Shown here piece by piece: positions 1 to 5,318 of a stretch of DNA of 6,879 nt. Position 1 is the stretch's first letter. Every line of letters starts with the position of its first letter. This DNA comes from CAYVTV01 sp964526475. GTDB taxonomy: Bacteria; Bacteroidota; Bacteroidia; Bacteroidales; GCA-2748055. The position numbers and the translations under genes are program-made. The notes under the pieces were generated by a model. The model was not told the origin of the DNA. It saw only the letters and a list, made by a program, of their open reading frames with translations, and searched no databases. The stretch covers positions 1-6,879 of the forward strand of contig CAZGKF010000086.1 in assembly GCA_964526475.1 (NCBI GenBank), written 5' to 3'.

Positions 1-26
1 ACACATAAAATGAAACATTATAAACT

Positions 27-51
27 GGTTTGCTGACTTTATCAGCAAACC
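27..51 (-). terminator. Hairpin over the stop codon of the secreted-protein gene, possible terminator
   Basis: A perfect 10-bp inverted repeat (ggtttgctga at 27-36, tcagcaaacc at 42-51) with a 5-nt loop. Read on the minus strand, the stem begins within the last codons of the 42-668 gene and includes its TGA stop. The sequence that follows on the minus strand (26 down to 1) is T-rich but has no unbroken T-run, so this is either a weak intrinsic terminator or a 3'-end stabilising hairpin. The stem itself is certain; its function is inferred. Confidence 0.5.
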
Positions 52-668
52 CTAAGATATTCTTCTATAAACGACTTTGCTTTATATATCATAAAACCTT
101 CCATTTCAGTATTTTTATGCTCACAGGAAAGCACAAACAACTCATTGTCTTTTACATACCAATAACACTGAGGAATATTATAAATACTAAATATAATATC
201 AGGATTTATTCTTTTTATCTCGTTAATTAATGGACGGATAAAATTGATTCGAAAACTATCATTTTCATATTTTAATGAACAATTAGGGTTTGGGTTTTGA
301 ATGACTGCTCCTAAAATTACTGTGTCCGAATAAATTAGTGCTTCATCAAAAACCATGCTTTTACCATCAATATAACATAACAGTTCTTCCTTGCTTAAGT
401 TTCCTTTGCCTGATATTTTAGTGCCTTCCTTCGTTGAAAATACTACAGGAATATTTATAACTCTTGCGCTATCTAAATTATTAAAGTCAACATTTGAATA
501 GCTTTTTACTGTTCTTCTGATTTTATTTTTGAATTTTTCATTCTTAACCTGCGAAGTACTTAAAACATCTTTAACAAGGTTTTGTACACAATTTTGAGCT
601 TTTATAGTATAAACAAAGCTTAATGATAAAGTCAACAAAATAATAATACTTAACTGTTTTATTCTCAT
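42..668 (-). CDS. Secreted protein of unknown function (208 aa)
   Basis: I do not recognise the family. The N-terminus is a typical Sec signal peptide: positive residues (MRIK), a hydrophobic stretch at about residues 6-22, and a plausible signal peptidase I site after Ala24 (IKA|QN). Cys27 does not sit in a lipobox, so a lipoprotein is unlikely and the mature protein is probably periplasmic or exported. The mature part is about 184 residues with no further membrane segment. It has a basic segment near 42-56 (many Lys/Arg), beta-like stretches (RVINIPVVFST at 69-79, DTVILGAVIQ at 115-124), and six cysteines (27, 98, 130, 168, 182, 208) that could form disulfides. The gene is more AT-rich than the genes on the right of the window. 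The chosen ATG is the one that yields the intact signal peptide; no Shine-Dalgarno is visible, as is normal for Bacteroidota. It could be a small accessory or recently acquired gene. Coding status is likely from the signal peptide and length; function is unknown. Confidence 0.75.
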   Translation of the reverse strand: MRIKQLSIIILLTLSLSFVYTIKAQNCVQNLVKDVLSTSQVKNEKFKNKIRRTVKSYSNVDFNNLDSARVINIPVVFSTKEGTKISGKGNLSKEELLCYIDGKSMVFDEALIYSDTVILGAVIQNPNPNCSLKYENDSFRINFIRPLINEIKRINPDIIFSIYNIPQCYWYVKDNELFVLSCEHKNTEMEGFMIYKAKSFIEEYLRVC

Positions 669-679
669 GCTGTTTTTGA

Positions 680-841
680 TTAGAACAGTGATACTATACT
701 AAAAAAGTTTGTAGGTCCATTAACAACATGACCATTGATAGGATACCAAACACTAGTTGAATGAAGTACCCTTCTCCACCCCCCACCAACAATTCTGCAT
801 TTATCAGCAGTTGTTATCAGTGATTTTCCGGAAACAAACAT
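680..841 (-). CDS. Possible small ORF or gene fragment, 53 codons
   Basis: On the minus strand an ATG at 841 opens a 53-codon frame ending in TAA at 680-682, 11 bp before the start of the secreted-protein gene (668). The peptide begins MFVSGKSLITTADKCR and includes a GGGWRR segment and WYPINGHVVNGP. It has no signal peptide or membrane helix. An in-frame stop lies a few codons upstream of the ATG, so it is not simply the open end of a longer frame. The aromatic- and glycine-rich composition does not look like random AT-rich spacer, which is why it is listed. No family is recognised, and it may be chance or the remnant of a longer decayed gene. The rest of 669-905 holds nothing else I can identify. 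Confidence 0.2.
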   Translation of the reverse strand: MFVSGKSLITTADKCRIVGGGWRRVLHSTSVWYPINGHVVNGPTNFFSIVSLF

Positions 842-905
842 AATTCGAATCTTTCTTTCTTATTAATTCCAGAATTCTTGAATATCTTACCCGGAAAAAA
901 CAAAA

Positions 906-940
906 AATCCGGAGAAAACTATTGTTTATTCCTCCGGATT
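906..940 (-). terminator. Intrinsic terminator of tRNA-Leu
   Basis: A perfect 9-bp GC-rich inverted repeat (aatccggag at 906-914, ctccggatt at 932-940) encloses a 17-nt loop. On the minus strand the stem is followed directly by a T-run (TTTTTTGTTTTTT pattern, 907 down to about 895). It lies about 37 bp past the 3' end of tRNA-Leu, the expected place for its terminator. T-rich sequence also follows on the plus strand (941-950), so it could work in both directions. Confidence 0.85.
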
Positions 941-977
941 ATTTTTCTTTTGAGTCATTTAGCGAATGTCCCCAATG

Positions 978-1061
978 TGCCCGGAACAGGACTCGAACCT
1001 GCACATCCTTGCGAATACTAGTCCCTGAAACTAGCGCGTCTACCAATTCCGCCATCCGGGC
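978..1061 (-). tRNA. tRNA-Leu (anticodon CAG)
   Basis: This is an 84-nt gene read on the minus strand from 1061 to 978. The acceptor stem GCCCGGA (1061-1055) pairs with TCCGGGC (985-979), and the discriminator base is A (978). The D-arm carries the GGCGGAATTGGTAGACGC pattern typical of bacterial tRNA-Leu. The anticodon stem CTAGT/ACTAG holds the loop TTCAGGG, giving anticodon CAG, which reads CUG codons. A long variable arm, as expected for a class II tRNA, precedes a T-arm with stem GCAGG/CCTGT and loop TTCGAGT. CCA is not encoded (CAT follows the discriminator), so the end must be added after transcription. A strong terminator lies just downstream, and two diverged partial copies of the 5' flank lie upstream (1067-1250). 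Confidence 0.97.
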
Positions 1062-1066
1062 AATTA

Positions 1067-1157
1067 TTTATGTTAACTGTTTAAAAGAACTAATCTGTTT
1101 GCATCTATTCTTTCGGGGATGGCGGGAGCTCCTTCGTCGGTTCCACAATCCGGGCAA
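1067..1157. repeat. Foldback tandem repeat, copy A (next to tRNA-Leu)
   Basis: This is the first of two diverged tandem copies directly 5' of the minus-strand tRNA-Leu. Shared blocks in order on the plus strand are TTTATGTTAA, AAAGAACTAATCTGTT (1084-1099), and a 48-bp block (1110-1157) that matches copy B at 34 of 48 positions by eye. That block contains an imperfect foldback: GGATGGCGG (1117-1125) against CCACAATCC (1143-1151). The end CAATCCGGGCAAT echoes the tRNA 5' end CCATCCGGGCAAT. Compared with copy B there is a short insertion (CTGTTTA) near 1077-1083. The plus strand is open across tRNA and repeats, but that frame is antisense to the tRNA and is not a gene. Confidence 0.65.
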
Positions 1158-1168
1158 TTTCAGTGACA

Positions 1169-1250
1169 TTTATGTTAAAGAACTAATCTGTTCAAATCTT
1201 CCCTTTAAGGGATGGATCGTGCTCTCTCGCCGGTTCTTCCATCCAGGTAA
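1169..1250. repeat. Foldback tandem repeat, copy B
   Basis: This is the second, outer copy of the tRNA-linked repeat. It carries TTTATGTTAAAGAACTAATCTGTT-type sequence at 1169-1192 and the 48-bp block at 1203-1250. The foldback is perfect here: GGATGGA at 1210-1216 pairs with TCCATCC at 1238-1244 around a 21-nt loop. Its end (CCATCCAGGTAA) is a more diverged form of the tRNA-like CCATCCGGGCAA. Arm sequences differ between copies, yet both keep a stem at the same place, which suggests that the folded form, rather than exact sequence, has been kept or was ancestral. Confidence 0.6.
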
Positions 1251-1301
1251 AATACTCCCTTTTAATAAGTAGTATACTATACCTCTATTTTAAAATAAAC
1301 A

Positions 1302-1394
1302 ATTCAACGATTACACGATTTCACGATTTCACGATTTCACGATTACACGATTCAACAATTAAACAATTCCACAATCCAACAATCCAACAATTCC
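1302..1394. repeat. Array of about 11.6 units of an 8-bp repeat
   Basis: An exact 8-bp period runs through this stretch with no indels. Units in order are attcaacg, attacacg, atttcacg three times, attacacg, attcaaca, attaaaca, attccaca, atccaaca twice, then a partial attcc. The consensus is ATTnCACG on the left, drifting to ATTnAACA/ATCCAACA on the right; AATAAACA at 1294-1301 may be one more diverged unit. It is intergenic, between the tRNA repeats and the 3' end of the radical SAM gene. Similar short arrays are common in Bacteroidota spacers. No function is evident; slippage and copy-number variation are expected. Confidence 0.9.
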
Positions 1395-1474
1395 TCTTTA
1401 TTTTACAGTTTAATTATCAGGAAAGCCTGTTCTTCTGAGCATTTCCTGCCTTTTCACTAAAATCCAATCAATCC

Positions 1475-2812
1475 TCATCTGTCCATACAACAATTTTTGT
1501 ACTTCCTTCCGCTTCCACAGGGGCAGGGATCGTTTCGCTGAGGAAGTATTTTCACACTTACCCTCTCTTCCTTTTTTCTGTCCAACAGCTTTACCCATTC
1601 CATAACATTAGCAGGTGGACGTTTAGCTTTTAACTCATCAGCCATGAACTGCATGTAAGGATGCACATGAGCAAAGAAAATTTTGTACGCAGGGCAGAGA
1701 TAATTTAATCCCTCCTGCCCCTCAGGGGTTTTCATAAACCTGTGTTTGGGACACTCACCGTGACAGCAGAACCTGTATTCGCATTCGAAACAATAACGGG
1801 GCAATTTATCTCTTTTATCTTTCCCAAACTGTTTCTGCCGGTCGCTGCCTGCCATCTCCGTAAGCGATTCATTTAATATATTACCAAGAAAATACTCCGG
1901 ATAAACAAAATGATCACATGAAAAAACATCCCCATTATGCTCCATTACCATGGCATCACCACAGACTTCTGAGAAAACACATAAGCCCGGACGCTCGCCA
2001 GCCCAATTGGCCAATGTAACATCGATTATCTGAACATAGAACTTTCCCACATCATTTCTAACCCATTCATCAAAGATTGCAGTAAGAAAATTTCCATACT
2101 TAACAGGCTCAACCGACCATTCAGTAATCTTTGCTTCCGATCCGTAAATGGGAGCAACAAGATTTATTCCATCAGGAACAGGATTATTCGCTACCCTTTC
2201 AACAATAGGAATAAACTGTATGAACCCACTGCCAATCTTCTTCAGAAAATGATAAACCTCCAAAGGATGGTAGGCATTCTCCCTGTTTACAACTGATAAA
2301 GTATTAAACTCCACATCGAATTTATGAAGAAGTTCTATTCCCTTCATAACCTCTGCGAATGATCCCCTGCCTGAATTATTTTTCCTGTAAAGATCATGAA
2401 GTTCTTCGGGTCCATCTATAGAAACACCTATCAGAAAATTATTATCACGGAATAATTTACAATATTCCTCATCAATCAATGTACCATTGGTCTGAAAAAT
2501 ATTATCAACCCTTTTCCCATTGGCATATTTATTCTGAAATTTCAATGCCTTCCTGTAAAAATCAATCCCCATAAGAGTTGGTTCCCCTCCCTGCCAGACA
2601 AAACTTACCACAGGAACCTTTTGTGATTCTATATACTGTTTAATGTATTCCTCCAGCAACTCATCATTCATCTTAAAATTCTTCACATCCAGGTATAGAT
2701 TCTTCTTTTCCAGGTAATAACAGTATGTACAATTAAGATTACAAACCGGTCCTATCGGCTTCAACATTACATTGAATGCAAATGGCTTATATGCTGGAAA
2801 CAAAACATCCAT
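1475..2812 (-). CDS. Anaerobic sulfatase-maturing enzyme (radical SAM/SPASM, SEC-C tail)
   Basis: Converts the active-site Cys or Ser of sulfatases to C-alpha-formylglycine in the cytoplasm, using S-adenosylmethionine and iron-sulfur clusters. The radical SAM motif is C24-x3-C28-x2-C31, followed by the SAM-binding GGEP motif (75-78) and SIDGP (131-135). The SPASM domain shows C278, C284, C299, C341, C344, C350, C354 and C373; this spacing matches the two auxiliary 4Fe-4S clusters of the Clostridium perfringens enzyme almost exactly (last interval one residue longer). Asp300, next to C299, corresponds to its proposed catalytic base Asp277. A SEC-C zinc motif (NDPCPCGSGRKYKNCC, 427-442) ends the 445-residue protein, a tail I recall from other Bacteroidota homologues. 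The gene is complete; the ATG at 2812 fits the family N-terminus. It is divergent from xylR. No sulfatase is in the window, so its substrates must be encoded elsewhere. The family call is firm; other SPASM peptide maturases are less likely given the CDHFVYPE segment. Confidence 0.95.
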   Translation of the reverse strand: MDVLFPAYKPFAFNVMLKPIGPVCNLNCTYCYYLEKKNLYLDVKNFKMNDELLEEYIKQYIESQKVPVVSFVWQGGEPTLMGIDFYRKALKFQNKYANGKRVDNIFQTNGTLIDEEYCKLFRDNNFLIGVSIDGPEELHDLYRKNNSGRGSFAEVMKGIELLHKFDVEFNTLSVVNRENAYHPLEVYHFLKKIGSGFIQFIPIVERVANNPVPDGINLVAPIYGSEAKITEWSVEPVKYGNFLTAIFDEWVRNDVGKFYVQIIDVTLANWAGERPGLCVFSEVCGDAMVMEHNGDVFSCDHFVYPEYFLGNILNESLTEMAGSDRQKQFGKDKRDKLPRYCFECEYRFCCHGECPKHRFMKTPEGQEGLNYLCPAYKIFFAHVHPYMQFMADELKAKRPPANVMEWVKLLDRKKEERVSVKILPQRNDPCPCGSGRKYKNCCMDR

Positions 2813-2832
2813 GATCTACACTCTTTAAACAT

Positions 2833-2840
2833 CAAAAATA
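2833..2840 (-). promoter_or_regulatory. Candidate -7 element of the maturase gene
   Basis: On the minus strand this reads TATTTTTG, matching the Bacteroidota -7 consensus TAnnTTTG. Transcription would begin roughly 12-15 nt before the ATG at 2812, giving a short leader. I see no convincing -33 TTTG/TTG at the usual distance, so the call is tentative. Confidence 0.3.
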
Positions 2841-2991
2841 CATATTTTTTCCTGCATTATGTAACATACCTTCCAACAAACCTTGTAATACTGGTATGTG
2901 TTGCTATTATATATAACCGCTCATGTCTCCAGGCTTATGATCTCATATATTGCTGTTCCTCCCTGAGCAAATTAAAAAAGCACATTAAATG

Positions 2992-3014
2992 CTTAACGTA
3001 TTTTATACGCTAAG
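2992..3014. promoter_or_regulatory. Probable XylR operator (23-bp palindrome)
   Basis: CTTAACGTAT (2992-3001), spacer TTT, ATACGCTAAG (3005-3014). The two 10-bp arms are complementary at 9 of 10 positions. It lies 44 bp before the xylR ATG and overlaps the -7-like TAAGTTTG at 3011-3018, a position suited to repression of the xylR-xylB-xylA operon. NrtR-family regulators bind palindromes as dimers through C-terminal winged-helix domains. The palindrome is directly visible; its assignment to XylR is inferred from position and family. Confidence 0.65.
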
Positions 3015-3018
3015 TTTG
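3011..3018 (+). promoter_or_regulatory. Candidate -7 element of the xylR-xylB-xylA operon
   Basis: TAAGTTTG is an exact match to the Bacteroidota -7 consensus TAnnTTTG and overlaps the right arm of the palindrome. It would give a leader of about 33 nt. No good -33 element lies 19-21 bp upstream. An alternative is TTTG at 3015-3018 acting as the -33 element of a promoter near 3034-3045. In either case the palindrome touches the promoter. Confidence 0.4.
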
Positions 3019-3057
3019 TATATCATTTTAAAATAGTTTATATTAGCTTACTTAATT

Positions 3058-3768
3058 ATGAATAACCTGAATCCTCATATATCGGTAGATTGCGTTATTT
3101 TTGGTTTTGATGGGCTGAATATTAAGGTATTACTTGCAAGCCGGCTTTTAAGGAATGGAGGTAAAGAAAATACATTTGAAACTGATCTTAAACTCCCCGG
3201 GGATTTTATAAGGGATAATGAGGATCTTCAGGAAGCTGCCGAAAGGGTGCTAATGGAACTTACCGGGCTTGAGAATATATATCTCAGGCAATTCCGAGCC
3301 TTCGGAGCCACCAAAAGGATAAGTAAAAAACGAGATATTAAATGGTTACGTCAGACAACAGGACTGGACATAAACAGAGTAGTTACAATAGCATATTACT
3401 CTTTAGTAAGAATAGATGAAAGCAGGCAGGAACTGGTGAAGAAAAACCATGCCGACTGGATTTCGCTTTCCTCAATTGAAGAACTGGCATTTGATCATAT
3501 GAAAATTTTACAATCTGCCCTTCAATCGATCAGGGAAAGCATCAGGTATGAACCTATTTGTTTTGAACTTCTGCCAGGTAAATTTACAATTAGGAATTTA
3601 CAGAATCTTTATGAAGTTATACTCGGCAAGTCTATGGATAACAGAAATTTCAGAAAAAAAATTTTAAACACCGGATACCTGATACCACTGGAAGAAAAAC
3701 AGAAAAATGTTGCTCATAAGCCTGCACGATTGTACAGGTTTAACAGTAAAATTCATGAATATTTATAA
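3058..3768 (+). CDS. xylR: Nudix-domain (NrtR-type) transcriptional regulator of xylose use
   Basis: Predicted DNA-binding regulator of the xylose genes, probably a repressor released by xylose or a derivative. Residues about 7-155 form a Nudix-like domain (ISVDCVIFGFDGLNIKVLL at 8-26, then LPGDF at 46-50). The Nudix box is broken: the usual Gly is Asp49, and two of the Glu residues in REuxEExGu are Val64 and Leu68, while E55, R63, E67 and G70 remain. Hydrolysis is therefore unlikely, and the domain probably senses a ligand. Residues about 165-236 form the winged-helix domain typical of this family (ELLPGKFTIRNLQNLYEVIL at 170-189, then the FRKKIL and ARLYRF segments). At 236 residues it has the expected length. 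Bacteroidota use such proteins for arabinose (AraR of B. thetaiotaomicron) and, by comparative genomics, for xylose. It is the first gene of the operon, 46 bp before xylB, and has a palindromic operator upstream, so it is likely autoregulated. Family is firm; xylose specificity rests on the neighbours. Confidence 0.9.
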   Translation: MNNLNPHISVDCVIFGFDGLNIKVLLASRLLRNGGKENTFETDLKLPGDFIRDNEDLQEAAERVLMELTGLENIYLRQFRAFGATKRISKKRDIKWLRQTTGLDINRVVTIAYYSLVRIDESRQELVKKNHADWISLSSIEELAFDHMKILQSALQSIRESIRYEPICFELLPGKFTIRNLQNLYEVILGKSMDNRNFRKKILNTGYLIPLEEKQKNVAHKPARLYRFNSKIHEYL

Positions 3769-3814
3769 AAGGATTCTTTGAGACATTATTATTAACATCT
3801 AAATCAAATCTGTT

Positions 3815-5314
3815 ATGTATCTTATTGGTTACGATATTGGAAGTTCATCTGTGAAAGCTTCGCTGGTAGAAGCCTCCACAGGAAAAACCATTGCTTCCGA
3901 TTTCTTCCCTAAACAGGAAATGGAAATTCTGGCCGTTAAACCTGGCTGGGCTGAACAGTATCCCGGGCAATGGTGGGACAACATGAAGCTCGCTACCGCA
4001 TCCATATTGGCCTCATCGCGCATTGCTCCTGCAGATATCAAGGCAATAGGAATCTCATACCAGATGCACGGGCTGGTAGTTATTGATAAAGATCAAAAAA
4101 TACTCCGGCCCTCTATTATATGGTGTGATAGTCGTGCCGTATCATATGGCAACAGGGCATTCGCCGACTTAGGTAGTGATATCTGTCTTCCCCGCCTTCT
4201 TAATTCTCCGGGTAACTTCACCATGTCTAAATTGAAATGGGTAAAGGAGAATGAACCTGAATTATTTGAGAAAATATTTAAAATTATGTTGCCTGGCGAT
4301 TATATTGCTATGCGGATGACAGGAAATATCAGCACTACTATTTCCGGTTTATCTGAAGGAATTCTCTGGGATTTCCAAAACAACTCCATAGCAAAGTTTC
4401 TTCTTGATTATTATGGTTTTAATGAATCCATCATACCGGAAATTGTACCTACTTTTTCTGTACAGGGAGAACTTTCAAAAAAGGCTGCAGATGAATTAGG
4501 ATTGCACAAAGGTACAAATATTTCTTATCGGGCAGGAGATCAGCCTAATAACGCTTTTTCCCTCAATGTATTAAATCCAGGGGAAATAGCTGCAACAGCA
4601 GGTACATCAGGCGTGGTTTATGGGATCAGTGAAGAGATAAAGTATGATCCTCTTTCAAGGGTCAATACTTTTGCGCATGTAAATCATACAGAAAAAAGCA
4701 ATAGCCTGGGTGTACTTTTATGTATTAACGGGACAGGGATTCTGTACTCCTGGTTAAAGAAAAACTTCAGTGACAAAAACTCCGATTATGATTCTTTAAA
4801 TAAGACGGCTTCGTCAGTTGATGCAGGTTCCGGAGGAATTACCATCCTGCCTTTTGGAAATGGTGCCGAAAGAATGCTTGGGAACCTTGATCCAGGTTGC
4901 CATATCCATAATATTAATTTTAACTTTCATAATCATGCGCATCTTATAAGGGCAGCTCAGGAAGGAATAGTATTTGCTTTTTATTTTGGTCTTGGTATAA
5001 TGCATGCTACCGGCATTACCCCCTCAGTTATTCGTGCAGGTAATGCAAACATGTTCCTGAGTCCCGTATTCAAAGAAACACTTGCAGGGATTACCGGTGT
5101 ACCGATTGAACTTTACGATACCGACGGATCTGTTGGAGCAGCTAAGGGGGCAGGTGTTGGGGCAGGAATCTACAATAGCTTCAGCGAAGCATTTAAAAAC
5201 CTGAAAAGAATTTCAATCCTTGAACCGGAAACATCAAAAAAAGGTTTATACAATGAAGCCTATTCCAAATGGCTGGAACATCTGAACAATTTAATCAATA
5301 AACATAATAAATAA
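3815..5314 (+). CDS. xylB: Xylulokinase (FGGY carbohydrate kinase)
   Basis: Phosphorylates D-xylulose to D-xylulose 5-phosphate with ATP in the cytoplasm, the second step of the isomerase route of xylose use. The protein is 499 residues, close to the usual 480-500. The N-terminal FGGY domain opens with the phosphate-binding YDIGSSSVK (6-14; Asp7 matches the conserved Asp6 of E. coli XylB). QMHG (83-86) matches the substrate-contacting Met-His of E. coli XylB, and WCDSRA (103-108) is a family motif. The C-terminal domain has the catalytic-base motif RAGDQ (239-243; Asp242, equivalent to Asp233), the ATP-binding loop ATAGTSGVVYG (260-270) and an adenosine-site region IRAGNANMFLSP (406-417), followed by the GAAKGAGVGAG segment. 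It lies 46 bp after xylR and 4 bp before xylA, in the same operon. No Shine-Dalgarno is seen. Other FGGY kinases are possible in principle, but adjacency to xylA settles the substrate. Confidence 0.96.
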   Translation: MYLIGYDIGSSSVKASLVEASTGKTIASDFFPKQEMEILAVKPGWAEQYPGQWWDNMKLATASILASSRIAPADIKAIGISYQMHGLVVIDKDQKILRPSIIWCDSRAVSYGNRAFADLGSDICLPRLLNSPGNFTMSKLKWVKENEPELFEKIFKIMLPGDYIAMRMTGNISTTISGLSEGILWDFQNNSIAKFLLDYYGFNESIIPEIVPTFSVQGELSKKAADELGLHKGTNISYRAGDQPNNAFSLNVLNPGEIAATAGTSGVVYGISEEIKYDPLSRVNTFAHVNHTEKSNSLGVLLCINGTGILYSWLKKNFSDKNSDYDSLNKTASSVDAGSGGITILPFGNGAERMLGNLDPGCHIHNINFNFHNHAHLIRAAQEGIVFAFYFGLGIMHATGITPSVIRAGNANMFLSPVFKETLAGITGVPIELYDTDGSVGAAKGAGVGAGIYNSFSEAFKNLKRISILEPETSKKGLYNEAYSKWLEHLNNLINKHNK

Positions 5315-5318
5315 GCTT

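Noticed and set aside
922..1272. 116-codon plus-strand open frame across the tRNA and repeats
   Set aside because: Its first half is the antisense translation of tRNA-Leu (ARNRTRTCTSLRI type) and its second half is the translated foldback repeat; no gene-like start or family.
1302..1394. CRISPR array
   Set aside because: The period is 8 bp with no spacers and no cas genes; it is a simple short tandem repeat.
1418..1448. Inverted repeat CAGGAAA/TTTCCTG after the maturase gene as a terminator
   Set aside because: Only 7 bp with a 17-nt loop and no T-run on the minus strand afterwards; not enough to call a terminator.
1410..1598. 62-codon minus-strand frame overlapping the end of the maturase gene
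   Set aside because: It lies mostly inside the well-supported maturase coding region in another frame and is rich in Lys/Arg as expected for a shadow of the SEC-C tail.
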